A DNA stretch of 64,000 nt, from contig NZ_BSNQ01000003.1 in the NCBI RefSeq assembly GCF_030160075.1, forward strand, positions 924,625-988,624, written 5' to 3'. Both the position numbers and the translations under genes were made by a program. The stretch's first letter is position 1, and each line of letters starts with the position of its first letter. Below the pieces are notes generated by a model that was not told the origin of the DNA, searched no databases, and saw only the letters and a list, made by a program, of their open reading frames with translations. Source of the stretch: Dyella lipolytica (lineage in GTDB: Bacteria > Pseudomonadota > Gammaproteobacteria > Xanthomonadales > Rhodanobacteraceae). Below are positions 43,548-52,080 of the stretch, piece after piece.

Positions 43548-44489
43548 ATGATTGATGCACTCAATGATTTCCTGGCGGTCGCCGTCTGCGGAAGTTTCTC
43601 TCAGGTGGCGAAGAAGCAGGGTGTCGCTGTCTCGTCGGTGACACGCAAGATTGATTGGCTTGAAGCAGAAGTCGGTTCTCGGCTGTTCCACCGTAGTTCG
43701 CGCCGCGTCGTGCTCACTGATGCGGGCGAACAATTCATACCGCGCGCGCGAAACATCCTCACCGAACTCGCTGAAGCGAAAGAAGCAATCTCGTCGGCCA
43801 ACGCCGATCCGCGCGGACTTCTGTCTGTCACAGCACCGGCGGTTTTCGGGCGCCGGCACATAATGCCTGTGATCGCCAACTTTTTGCGGCGCTATCCCGA
43901 TGTTGAGGTCGAGCTACATCTCAGCGATCAAGTCATCGATCTAGTGGAGCAACGTATTGATGTCGCCGTCCGTATTGGCTTACTTCCAGACAGCGATTTG
44001 CACGCGGTGACCTTGGCGCCGTTAAACCTAATCACCTGCGCAAGTCCGAGCTACCTAGAGCGCGCGGGAAAGCCTGAGGCGCCTGGCGACTTGTTGCACC
44101 ACGACTGCATCACCACCATGGCAACACCGGCGGCATGGGTGGGCACGTGGAGCTATGAGGGTCTCAACCGCGGTCATCCCTTCCCGGCTCGTGGCTGTCT
44201 GCGCACCGACGATAAGGAAGGCATGCTTCAAGGGGCGCTCGCTGGTTTAGGCATCGTGCAATTGCCCAGTTGGCTCGTTTTTGAAGATATACAAGCTGGT
44301 CGGCTGATCTCTTTGTTTGGCGACGTACCTCAGTCCCCGCAGCGTGTTCGGCCAGCTATCCATGCCGTACGTCTTCCCGGGCGTTCCCATGAAGTGAAGG
44401 CAAAACTTTTTATCGCACAGCTTCAACAAGCCGTGGGAGCGCCGGCGTACTGGGATCCGCTGCCAGTCGCCGGCTCGAGTTCGATCTAA
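43548..44489 (+). CDS. LysR-family transcriptional regulator
   Basis: 313 residues from the ATG that opens the helix-turn-helix (IDALNDFLAVAVCGSFSQVAKKQGVAVSSVTRKIDWLE). The substrate-binding domain at about 88-290 is of the CrgA/DmlR type (LSVTAPAVFGRRHIMPVIANFL, VDVAVRIGLLPDSDL). Most probably controls the divergent MBL-fold hydrolase. No ribosome-binding site is evident, so the mRNA may be nearly leaderless. Confidence 0.92.
   Translation: MIDALNDFLAVAVCGSFSQVAKKQGVAVSSVTRKIDWLEAEVGSRLFHRSSRRVVLTDAGEQFIPRARNILTELAEAKEAISSANADPRGLLSVTAPAVFGRRHIMPVIANFLRRYPDVEVELHLSDQVIDLVEQRIDVAVRIGLLPDSDLHAVTLAPLNLITCASPSYLERAGKPEAPGDLLHHDCITTMATPAAWVGTWSYEGLNRGHPFPARGCLRTDDKEGMLQGALAGLGIVQLPSWLVFEDIQAGRLISLFGDVPQSPQRVRPAIHAVRLPGRSHEVKAKLFIAQLQQAVGAPAYWDPLPVAGSSSI
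44178..44185 (-). other. KOPS-like octamer in the opposite orientation
   Basis: CCCTTCCC on the + strand, that is GGGAAGGG on the minus strand, pointing away from dif. It is the only contrary octamer I found left of dif. Confidence 0.35.
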
Positions 44490-44560
44490 GCCTCTTCGCC
44501 AGTGCCTGTTCCGAGGTCAACGAGATCTGGCGTACCGACCGAGCAACGCCGGTGGAAAAG

Positions 44561-44594
44561 GGCAATTAGGGACTGTTATCGCGACAGGGATGGA
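44561..44594 (+). repeat. Dispersed 34-bp repeat, copy R4
   Basis: GGCAATTAGGGACTGTTATC followed by GCGACAGGGATGGA, between the LysR gene and the convergent DUF1579-like gene. The G-rich tail is degenerate here. Confidence 0.65.
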
Positions 44595-44642
44595 TGAGCG
44601 TTTCTCAACAGCCCGCTACGCGTTTAGTCGCGATGCTCGGGT

Positions 44643-45230
44643 TCACTTGACCCGGCGCACATCCTGTATCCAGTTGGTTTCCCACGTTCGGCCGCCATCA
44701 CCAGAGTAGGCCTGCTCCCAATGCGCCGTGTTGGGAGTGATCTGCGACCAAATGAAGCGCACCTTGATCGGTTTGCCGCGCAGTGTATCGCTGGCGTAGA
44801 AGGTGCCGATGCCATGCACGAAACGCCCTTTGACCGGCGGGTCGAGTGCGCCATGGGGATTGCGGCCATCAATCCACCAGATGGCCCACAGTCCAGTCTT
44901 CGGATCGTAAGCACGCGGCGCTACGCCGCGATAGATGCCTTCCGGCGTATCAAACTCGGTATCGTCGACATTCGCCAATCCACCCATAAGACTGAACGAG
45001 CGAATCGTGCCGTCGAATTCCTCCCAGTCGTGACTGCCGACAAGACGATATTTCAGTCGTCGACTGTGCGTGCGCCAACTGCCGATGAAAAAGTCGAAAT
45101 CGTGCACGCCAGAAAGGTTAGGTGTCTGCTGCGGTTTCGGCACGTCCTGCGAGGCGCCGGCGGGAAGGCCGGTAGAGATGGTAGCAACCACGACCAAACT
45201 TGCTGAAACTGCGTAACGAAGAAGGGACAT
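44643..45230 (-). CDS. Secreted DUF1579-like protein
   Basis: 195 residues from the ATG with GGGAGG close upstream. Sec signal at about 1-27 (GLPAGASQ). The mature part has HDFDFFIGSWRTHSRRLKYRL at the start and later YRGVAPRAYDPKTGLWAIWWID. This is the lipocalin-like pattern of DUF1579-type proteins, which may bind hydrophobic ligands. Function unknown. Codon use and length are ordinary. Divergent from the DUF2252 gene with repeats in between. Confidence 0.82.
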   Translation of the reverse strand: MSLLRYAVSASLVVVATISTGLPAGASQDVPKPQQTPNLSGVHDFDFFIGSWRTHSRRLKYRLVGSHDWEEFDGTIRSFSLMGGLANVDDTEFDTPEGIYRGVAPRAYDPKTGLWAIWWIDGRNPHGALDPPVKGRFVHGIGTFYASDTLRGKPIKVRFIWSQITPNTAHWEQAYSGDGGRTWETNWIQDVRRVK

Positions 45231-45355
45231 AAGACCTCCCTCAAGACTGTGGTGAGTGCGCGAGGGCTCCGATCTTACGCTTAGTGCTGCCGCTGTGGGT
45301 GTGCTCGAAGAACTACTGGGCGATATCGGCGTCGAACAGGCGCTCGCCATTGAAG

Positions 45356-45389
45356 GGTGATTAGCCCGAGTTATCGCGGGTATAGTGAA
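45356..45389 (+). repeat. Dispersed 34-bp repeat, copy R5
   Basis: GGTGATTAGCCCGAGTTATC followed by GCGGGTATAGTGAA, directly before a GTCCG-type hairpin. The pairing of the two repeat types also occurs near 50746-50847 in the reverse order. Confidence 0.65.
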
Positions 45390-45391
45390 GG

Positions 45392-45413
45392 TCCGCTTCC
45401 AACCCGAAGCGGA
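45392..45413. repeat. Dispersed GTCCG-type hairpin, copy B
   Basis: Stem TCCGCTTC / GAAGCGGA with a CAACCC loop, 82 bp before the DUF2252 start. Same stem core and 6-nt loop length as copies at 8288 and 50746. Confidence 0.6.
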
Positions 45414-45494
45414 GATATCCTCCCGTGACGACACGTGCACTTAGAGAGTCCGTCAGGGATACCACTGTTCGAACGAATGACGGAGACCGATTGC

Positions 45495-46946
45495 ATGGCT
45501 ACGTCCTCCCATCTGCAAGTGGCTCGTAGTAGCACCCATCATTCAGCGCGCAAGGCGCGCCAAGCCATTGAAGCGCCGCTGCCGGCGCAGACGCATACGC
45601 AGTCGATCGACGAGCGGTTGGCGCTGGCAAAGTCGCTTCGATCGCAGTGTCCGCGCAAGTCGCAAGCGGGGTGGCATGCACCCAAACACCGGCGGGATGC
45701 TATTGAAACATTGATGGCCAATTCGGTGGGGCGGGTCCCCCATCTTGTGCCTATCCGATACGGCCGCATGATGGAATCGCCGTTCGCTTTCTATCGTGGT
45801 AGTGCTGCCATCATGGCTGCCGATCTGGCACATACGCCGTCTACGGGTATGCACTTGCAGGTCTGCGGTGATTGTCATTTGCTCAACTTCGGTGGCTATG
45901 CCACGCCCGAGCGGCGGCTTGTATTCGATATCAACGATTTCGATGAAACCAGCGTCGGCCCATGGGAGTGGGATTTAAAGCGCCTTGCTGCCAGTCTTTT
46001 CATTGCCGCACAGTCCAATGGCTTTTCCAAGGATGATGGGCGCGAAGCCGCCTGGCACGCGACAAGTGCTTACCGGGATCGCATGGCCGAATACAGTGAG
46101 ATGCCATTGTTGGATGCCTGGTACGATTTTCTCGATCTGAAAAAAATTATCGAGCAGATCGTCGATCCCGACTTGAAGAAGCTCGCCAAAACGCGGCTAA
46201 AAAAGGCGACGGAATATACGGCCCACACGAAGGAGTTCGTGAAATTGGCTGTAGCCGAGGGCTCGCCGCCGCGCATTCGTGACGAGCTGCCGCTCATCTA
46301 TCACGACGATAGCGGTGACCCAGCCAAGCGTCGCAAGGAACTCAATCGCGGGTTTGCGCATTATCGAGACACACTTCAACCTCAACGGCGGGTGTTACTG
46401 GATCGCTTCCGCCTTGTCGACGTGGCCATGAAAGTAGTGGGGGTGGGCAGCGTCGGAACCTATTGCGGCATTCTGCTTTTGGTCTCTGGCTCGGGCGACC
46501 CGCTTTTTCTGCAGTTCAAAGAAGCGCGTGAGTCTGTTATCGAGCCCTATGTCGGCGCGAGCGTTTACAAGCATCACGGCGAGCGCGTAGTGGTAGGGCA
46601 ACGCATGATGCAATCGGCAAGCGATATTTTTATAGGCTGGACCCACGGAATCGCACGCCAGTTTTACGTTCGCCAGCTGCGCGATGCCAAGATAACGCCA
46701 GACATCAGCGTGATGAAACCGCTCAACCTTCGTAACTACGCTGAACTCTGCGGCCGTGCTTTGGCACGCGCGCATGCGCGGACCGGCGATGCCGTTGTGT
46801 TAGCTGCCTATCTCGGAAAAAGCGACGCTTTCGCGGATGCGATAACTTCGTTCGCCGTCGATTATGCCGATCAGAATGAGCGTGATCACGACGCATTGAT
46901 ACGTGCTGTGCGTCAGGGACGCGTCGAAGCACAAGTTATTGAATAG
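45495..46946 (+). CDS. DUF2252-family protein
   Basis: 483 residues from the ATG with GGAG nine bases upstream; an ATG at 45477 is a weaker option. Kinase-like fold family: YRGSAAIMAADLAHTP, CGDCHLLNFGGYATPERRLVFDINDFDETSVGPWEWDLKRLAAS (resembling an aminoglycoside-phosphotransferase catalytic and metal site), VGVGSVGTYCGILLLV and RMMQSASDIFIGWTH. Cytoplasmic. No substrate is known for the family. Monocistronic by position, with a hairpin after the stop. Confidence 0.9.
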   Translation: MATSSHLQVARSSTHHSARKARQAIEAPLPAQTHTQSIDERLALAKSLRSQCPRKSQAGWHAPKHRRDAIETLMANSVGRVPHLVPIRYGRMMESPFAFYRGSAAIMAADLAHTPSTGMHLQVCGDCHLLNFGGYATPERRLVFDINDFDETSVGPWEWDLKRLAASLFIAAQSNGFSKDDGREAAWHATSAYRDRMAEYSEMPLLDAWYDFLDLKKIIEQIVDPDLKKLAKTRLKKATEYTAHTKEFVKLAVAEGSPPRIRDELPLIYHDDSGDPAKRRKELNRGFAHYRDTLQPQRRVLLDRFRLVDVAMKVVGVGSVGTYCGILLLVSGSGDPLFLQFKEARESVIEPYVGASVYKHHGERVVVGQRMMQSASDIFIGWTHGIARQFYVRQLRDAKITPDISVMKPLNLRNYAELCGRALARAHARTGDAVVLAAYLGKSDAFADAITSFAVDYADQNERDHDALIRAVRQGRVEAQVIE

Positions 46947-46953
46947 GGAAGGG
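46946..46953 (+). other. KOPS-like octamer (GGGAAGGG), pointing toward dif
   Basis: Exact GGGNAGGG match on the + strand at the DUF2252 stop codon. Confidence 0.4.
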
Positions 46954-46972
46954 GCAGGCAAGGCCGCCCCTT
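46949..46972 (+). terminator. Hairpin after the DUF2252 gene
   Basis: 7-bp stem AAGGGGC / GCCCCTT with a 10-nt loop right after the stop. No T-run; a moderate terminator candidate. Confidence 0.45.
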
Positions 46973-47073
46973 ACTTCAAGGTGAAAGGCAACGTCTCCAG
47001 CGGCGGAACGAATGGGTGAAAGGGATGGGTGTTACGGCGATTCCGCAGGGCTGTGAGCGGTGACGATTCAGGA

Positions 47074-47361
47074 TTAGCCGCCTTTCGCGGCCTGCTCCTT
47101 CGCGAGCAAATGCTGCGCCTGAATATCTCCACGACTTGCTTCCTGAGCAGTCTGCACGGAGGTTTCCGTCGCTTCGGCGACGGCGGCATGGAGGAGGGCG
47201 GCATGCGCGGCACTGCTGATGCTGACCTTGTCGGACGATGCTGCCGGCGTCGATTTAGTGCCACTACCTGCCTGCGCTGTGGAGGCAGGTTGCGAGGGTG
47301 AGGTGCCGGCGCTTGGAGTCGCTACGACGGTCGGCTGACTGCTGATGGCCTGTACGGACAT
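47074..47361 (-). CDS. Small Ala/Ser-rich protein of unknown function
   Basis: 95 residues, low complexity in the first half (Ser, Thr, Ala, Pro) and helical in the second (AAHAALLHAAVAEATETSVQTAQEA). It contains DKVSISSAA, a pattern seen in small Lysobacterales proteins of unknown role. GAGAG lies 6 bp before the ATG. No signal or membrane segment. Two opposing frames overlap it, but only this one has a ribosome-binding site and protein-like composition. Confidence 0.6.
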   Translation of the reverse strand: MSVQAISSQPTVVATPSAGTSPSQPASTAQAGSGTKSTPAASSDKVSISSAAHAALLHAAVAEATETSVQTAQEASRGDIQAQHLLAKEQAAKGG

Positions 47362-47445
47362 GATTTTCTCTCAAAAGAAAGGTTACGCCTTTTAGGGCAT
47401 ACGACTTATCGGCAAAACGAGGCTGAACTTTAATCCTAGAGAATT

Positions 47446-47462
47446 GGGGGATTAGCCACTGG
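47446..47462 (+). repeat. Possible truncated copy (R7) of the dispersed repeat
   Basis: GGGGGATTAGCCACTGG matches only the first half of the repeat (compare copy R5). No GTTATCG half follows. Confidence 0.35.
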
Positions 47463-47482
47463 ACTCCAGTGCCGGTCGCTAC

Positions 47483-48265
47483 TCAAAGCGAGGAACGTCT
47501 ATTTCGCAGCAGATCGTGAAGGCCCGAACTGTAGTTGCGGCTTGCTCGCAACGACTGGCCATCTCGCAATGTAACGAGTGCGTCGCGATTGGCGAGCGCC
47601 TGCACGCGAACGATGCGATCGACCTGGACGATCGAGGAGCGATGGATGCGCAGGAACTGTGAGCTATCTAGATGCGACTCCAGAGAGCTGAGCGTTTCGC
47701 GAATGAGGTGGGTCTTACGCTGTACGTGCAAACCGGCGTAGTCCGACAAGCCCTCTATCCAATCGACGTCGTCTGCCTTCACGAATGTAATATCGCTGCC
47801 GCAGCGCACCGTAAAGCGACGAACCGGCTGGCCACCTGTGTCAGCATGTTTGGCAATTAACCGTTCATACAGAAGGCCGTAGTGGCTCTCCTGCCGATGC
47901 AGCACAACGGTTCGCCTAACGCGATCAACGCAAGCGGCGAACCGTTCGTTATCAATGGGCTTGAGCAAATAATCGAGCGCCTCGATATCGAATGCATTTA
48001 ACGCATACTCGTCGTGCGCCGTCAGGAATACGAAATGCGACGCGTAGCCCTTAGGAAGCAGTCGTACCAGCTCAATGCCGTTGATACCAGGCATCTCGAT
48101 GTCAAGAAAAACGAGATCTGGCGTCAAATGAGCAATCAAATGCTGTGCATCCTCTCCCGTCGCACATTCGCCGACGACGATCATGTCCGGGTACGCGCGT
48201 AGGCGAGAGATCACGCCAAGTCGCGCGAGCGGCTCGTCATCGACGATGAGGACTCGGATAGTCAT
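47483..48265 (-). CDS. LytTR-family response regulator
   Basis: 260 residues. Receiver domain at about 3-120 with acidic pair VDDEPLARLG and phosphoacceptor in LVFLDIEMPGINGIEL. C-terminal LytTR DNA-binding domain at about 150-255 (RCGSDITFVKADDVDWIEGLSDYAGLHV, FLRIHRSSIVQVDRI). The start overlaps the end of the sensor kinase gene by 4 bp (ATGA), so the pair is translationally coupled. Targets unknown. Confidence 0.94.
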   Translation of the reverse strand: MTIRVLIVDDEPLARLGVISRLRAYPDMIVVGECATGEDAQHLIAHLTPDLVFLDIEMPGINGIELVRLLPKGYASHFVFLTAHDEYALNAFDIEALDYLLKPIDNERFAACVDRVRRTVVLHRQESHYGLLYERLIAKHADTGGQPVRRFTVRCGSDITFVKADDVDWIEGLSDYAGLHVQRKTHLIRETLSSLESHLDSSQFLRIHRSSIVQVDRIVRVQALANRDALVTLRDGQSLRASRNYSSGLHDLLRNRRSSL

Positions 48266-49350
48266 CGTCCGACCATCGATAAGCTCACAATCGGCTCCGT
48301 GATCAGTGGGAGTCGAAGTGAAACCATGAATCGTCCATTCTCCCCCGACAGCATTAGGGTCGCGTCGTGAGCACCGTAGAGCTGCCCCAATCGAGCCCTC
48401 GTGTTCGCCAATCCCACCCCATGGCTCTGATAGGAGTCCGTCGCTTCAAGCTCACACGTGTCGTTCGCAACATCGATCTGCAATCTTTGCTCGGCCAGGC
48501 GTGCGCTGATGGTGATTTCACCGCCCTCGGGACGCAGGGCGATCGCGTGCCGGATGGCATTTTCGATGAGCGGTTGCAGCAAGAAGCGTGGCACTTGCGC
48601 GTCATTTGCCTCGTCGCTCACATCGAAAGATACCTTAAGTCGCGAACCGAAGCGTATTCGCTCAATGGTCAGATATTCGTCGACCACAGCAAGCTCATCT
48701 CGCAGTGTCACCGTGTGCGTGTCAGGAAAGCTCAGCGTATTTCGCAGAAGCGCGGCCAGCCTTGCGATCACTTCCGTAGCCAATAGAGGCTGATTACTTA
48801 CTACTAACGAGGAAATGGCGTTGAGTGTATTGAAAAAGAAGTGTGGCTGAAGCTGATAGTGCAGAGCCAATAACTGTGCCTCTCGCGCTGTCGCCTCCAT
48901 CGAAAGCAGCTTTGTCCTTTGTTGCTCGACGGTTTGATAGTGTTTTATGCCGAAATAGAGCGCACTCCATCCATCAAGGGTCAAACTGACGCCGATGGCT
49001 TCAGTCAACGCGATACTCCAGTCGAACGGCAACGTCGTGTTGGTCCAGAGCATCTGCATGAGGCGCGTAACGATCGTGCACGCTACGCCGAGTACGTAGG
49101 AGACAACCACGCAGTAGGAGAGGGCGCGAAATAGCGGCACGCCCTTGCGCCAGAGATACCGGCAAAGGAAATACAAGAGAAAGCTGGCGAGAAAGGAAGT
49201 ACCAAGCTCAACCACGACTGCAAACACTTCAGTACCGGTGTGACTGTAAGGGACTGAAGCGATCGCAGTCGTCAATGCATAAAGCGCCCAACCGCCGATC
49301 TGCAGCGGCCAGAAAGATACGAGGCGCTTTGGCGCGTCTGGGGTAGGCAT
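48262..49350 (-). CDS. LytS-type sensor histidine kinase
   Basis: 362 residues. Four membrane helices at about 10-140, then His-kinase domain with phosphoacceptor in LALHYQLQPHFFFNTLNAIS and an HATPase domain (QPLIENAIRHAI, GVGLANTRARLGQLYG). The sensor part is just the membrane bundle, as in the 5TM-like group that senses membrane or small-molecule signals. First gene of the two-gene operon with the LytTR regulator. The ATG is preceded by a weak site. Confidence 0.93.
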   Translation of the reverse strand: MPTPDAPKRLVSFWPLQIGGWALYALTTAIASVPYSHTGTEVFAVVVELGTSFLASFLLYFLCRYLWRKGVPLFRALSYCVVVSYVLGVACTIVTRLMQMLWTNTTLPFDWSIALTEAIGVSLTLDGWSALYFGIKHYQTVEQQRTKLLSMEATAREAQLLALHYQLQPHFFFNTLNAISSLVVSNQPLLATEVIARLAALLRNTLSFPDTHTVTLRDELAVVDEYLTIERIRFGSRLKVSFDVSDEANDAQVPRFLLQPLIENAIRHAIALRPEGGEITISARLAEQRLQIDVANDTCELEATDSYQSHGVGLANTRARLGQLYGAHDATLMLSGENGRFMVSLRLPLITEPIVSLSMVGR

Positions 49351-49529
49351 GCCCGCATTCTATGGGCTGCTCCTTTGTTCTTGCACCCGTTGGGCGTACT
49401 GAATGCACGGTTCATCGCAAAATTGCCAGGTCCCGTCGAACGGGAGCTTCTGGTCGTCGCGCGCGCCATTAGGCTTCGCACAAGTTCCTGCCACATTCAT
49501 TCGATTAACGTCCGAATCAAGGGGGTCTT

Positions 49530-50621
49530 GTGAAGAATCACGTTTTGAAAAACTCTGGAATAGCTCTGGCCCTGTTGGGAGCAACCCTGATCGTTTCAAA
49601 TAGCTTTGCGCAGGGATTAATGCCTGCGATGAGGTTTCTAGGTGCGCGAAAGGCGCTAACTAAAGCGCAGGTGAGCACACGGTTGTCGGATTCACCGACC
49701 TACACATACACTCTGATCAGCTATCCGGGGGCTCTCGATACACAGGGTGTTGGTATCAATCCCGATGCCCTTGACCGCGACTCGGACGATCAGAGCGGAA
49801 CAGCTACGCCCAAGATTAGAGTCGTCGGGGCTTGGTCTTCAAACAACGGGATAACTCAGACAGGCTTTCTTGCGCGAGTATTTGGAACCAATCCCGTCCA
49901 AGAGACCTACGATCTATTGAATGACCCTCAGGGCTCGCAAGTACAGCAACCCTACAGCATCAATGATTTCGGCCAGATTGTCGGCGATTATTATGTTGGT
50001 GAGGCCGGAGATTCTTATATCTTTCACAGCTATGAGTTGGACGGCGATACATTTAAACCCCTAAACGTGCCGTTTACCGGCGCCGTTAGCACCTTCTCCC
50101 CGGCAATCAACAATACGGGCGAGATTGTCGGTGGATGGACTGACAGCACCGGAAACTCGCACGGATATACGCTTATCGGAGGTACGTACACCTCGTTCGA
50201 CTATCCCGGCGGCGGCCAGATTCAGCTGTATCTTTCGGTCAATAGCGAAGGGCACATTGTCGGCTCATACGCCGATGCAAACGGCAACGTCCACGGTTTT
50301 TTGCGGCGTGGGGACACCTATACGTCGATCGACTTCCCAGGTGCGGTCTACACCGCCAGCACGGGAATCAACGATGCCGACGAGATCGTCGGGAGCTACT
50401 GTCCGACCAACCAATGCCTCCAAACGGGCGGTGAGGGCCTGCAGGGATTCATATTGAAGAATGGGGTCTATACCACTTTCGCGATTCCGGGCGAGTACGG
50501 TACAGCATTGGCCTCCGTCAACAACAACGGCGTACTGATGGGAAACTACTACGATGCAGACGTGAATGCGGCCGACACAGCCAACCACGTTCACACGTTC
50601 CTGGCGACGCCGACTCCATAA
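49530..50621 (+). CDS. Secreted DYPGA-repeat (HAF-like) protein, second copy
   Basis: 363 residues from a GTG preceded by GGGGG. Sec signal at about 1-28 (IVSNSFAQG). The mature part has the same repeat as the protein at 40833: INNTGEIVGGWTDSTGNSHGYTL.GGTYTSFDYPGG, VNSEGHIVGSYADANGNVHGFL, SIDFPGA. It has longer inserts and starts after a nonrepetitive segment of about 60 residues. Likely a secreted beta-propeller. No known enzyme motif. It runs divergently from the LytS/LytTR operon, which may control it. Confidence 0.85.
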   Translation: MKNHVLKNSGIALALLGATLIVSNSFAQGLMPAMRFLGARKALTKAQVSTRLSDSPTYTYTLISYPGALDTQGVGINPDALDRDSDDQSGTATPKIRVVGAWSSNNGITQTGFLARVFGTNPVQETYDLLNDPQGSQVQQPYSINDFGQIVGDYYVGEAGDSYIFHSYELDGDTFKPLNVPFTGAVSTFSPAINNTGEIVGGWTDSTGNSHGYTLIGGTYTSFDYPGGGQIQLYLSVNSEGHIVGSYADANGNVHGFLRRGDTYTSIDFPGAVYTASTGINDADEIVGSYCPTNQCLQTGGEGLQGFILKNGVYTTFAIPGEYGTALASVNNNGVLMGNYYDADVNAADTANHVHTFLATPTP

Positions 50622-50745
50622 GAGATCGTCAAGACAGGCGAAGCGATCGACTGGTGGCGCCCGTCGATGTCCGCGTGGAAGGAAGCGAGATTGTTTCCAG
50701 TCACAGCAATACGCGTTACGAGACGAGCTGCAGAGATTCGATCTA

Positions 50746-50773
50746 ATGTCCGTTTCCGGCCCGAAGCAGACAT
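50746..50773. repeat. Dispersed GTCCG-type hairpin, copy C
   Basis: 11-bp stem with two imperfect pairs (ATGTCCGTTTC / GAAGCAGACAT) and a CGGCCC loop, between the DYPGA-repeat gene and an AraC gene. Same core as the hairpin at 8288. Confidence 0.6.
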
Positions 50774-50813
50774 GCAGGATCAGCCTTTGGCTAGAGTTAG
50801 GTGCAGGGAAGGT

Positions 50814-50847
50814 GACGATTAGAGAGGGTTATCGAGGGTAGGGGAGC
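50814..50847 (+). repeat. Dispersed 34-bp repeat, copy R6
   Basis: GACGATTAGAGAGGGTTATC followed by a tail that contains GGGTAGGG, 97 bp before the AraC-type start. Confidence 0.65.
50836..50843 (+). other. KOPS-like octamer (GGGTAGGG) inside repeat R6
   Basis: Exact octamer on the + strand, 2.2 kb before dif and pointing to it. Confidence 0.5.
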
Positions 50848-50944
50848 AGCAGCTCCCGACCCATTGCTGCCATGGGTGCCTACCGGTGGCCGAGCTTCCC
50901 AAAGTGGTCAGCATGGCGGGAAGATGGCGGCCAGGAGGGCATTT

Positions 50945-51925
50945 ATGAAAGAAGGCGGAAGCAGCCAACCCCGTAGACAAGTCGGTGGGTTACAGGCTGA
51001 ATCGGGCGATACAGCTTTCGGAAAGCATCTTGCAGGTTGCTTTGGCGTACCCGAGCCTGACTTGCGCGCCGAACGCAAGCTGGAGCGGGGGACGATTGCG
51101 CTGTCGGAATTGAAACTCGATCTTCCGATGGCGGAACCAAGCGGCTCACTGGGCTGCGATGAAGCTTTTCTAGTGGATGTCCAACTCGCCAGCATTGTGG
51201 ACCACGAATACTGGTTGAACGGTCGATCCATACCTGTAGAACCTGCCGTGGCAGGCATGACCTATATTCACGACCTGCGGCTCGACCCCAGAGCGATGGT
51301 GCGCGAATCGACGCACTCGCTCCACTTCCGCATTCCACTCGCGACACTCAATGCGTTCTCCGACCAGAACGGGACTTCGCCGATTTCGGAGTTGATCCAC
51401 GGCCCGATGGTCGGCCGGGACGACCCGGTGATGAGATTTCTGTGTCAAGCGGCCTTGGCCGCACTCAGGGAACAACACATTGCCAGTGGATTGTTGCTGG
51501 ACGAAATTCTGAGTGCCGTGTGCGCGCATACGCTGGGACATTATGGAAATGCCAGCACCGCCGCTCGTCGCTATTCGTCCGGCCTGGCCCGGTGGCAGGA
51601 ACTGCGTGCGAAGGAAATGATGGATGAGCGCATGGACATCTCCCTCGCGGAGTTGGCGCTCGAATGCCAATTGTCCGTGACACATTTCGCCAGGAGCTTC
51701 CGGCGATCAATCGGCATGTCGCCCCATCAATGGTTGCTCGCCCGGCGCATCAGCAAAGCGAAGTTTCTGCTCGTTGAGTCAGACCACTCAATGGCACATA
51801 TCGCTTTGGAATGCGGATTCTCCAGCCAGTCTCACTTCAACGCCGCATTCAAGCAGTGCACGAAGGTGAGCCCTGGACGCTGGCGTCGCTCCTTCGCACC
51901 CTGGATCGATAGTCCCTCGGAATAA
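50945..51925 (+). CDS. AraC-family transcriptional regulator
   Basis: 326 residues from the ATG with AGGAGG five bases upstream; longer forms start before this site. N-terminal ligand part of about 190 residues without a recognised fold, then a pair of AraC helix-turn-helices at about 225-320 (ISLAELALECQLSVTHFARSFRRSIGMSPHQWL; SMAHIALECGFSSQSHFNAAFKQCTKVSPGRWR). The next gene, a secreted hydrolase, starts about 150 bp downstream in the same direction and is the probable target. Confidence 0.92.
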   Translation: MKEGGSSQPRRQVGGLQAESGDTAFGKHLAGCFGVPEPDLRAERKLERGTIALSELKLDLPMAEPSGSLGCDEAFLVDVQLASIVDHEYWLNGRSIPVEPAVAGMTYIHDLRLDPRAMVRESTHSLHFRIPLATLNAFSDQNGTSPISELIHGPMVGRDDPVMRFLCQAALAALREQHIASGLLLDEILSAVCAHTLGHYGNASTAARRYSSGLARWQELRAKEMMDERMDISLAELALECQLSVTHFARSFRRSIGMSPHQWLLARRISKAKFLLVESDHSMAHIALECGFSSQSHFNAAFKQCTKVSPGRWRRSFAPWIDSPSE

Positions 51926-52080
51926 TGTGTCGCTCGATCCCGACAAGACGTGCACGTGGGTTTTCGGTCGTTTTTTTGAAATTCGAGTCTGTTTTTCGAA
52001 AGAGACGACCATCCCGCCATGCTCTATTTCCTTCGCCCTACCAGCAATTCCATCTTCATTTGGGCGAAGGAGTTTCCATC

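Noticed and set aside
47029-47301. Plus-strand frame opposite the Ala/Ser-rich small gene
   Set aside because: Arg/Gly-rich translation typical of antisense frames and no ribosome-binding site.
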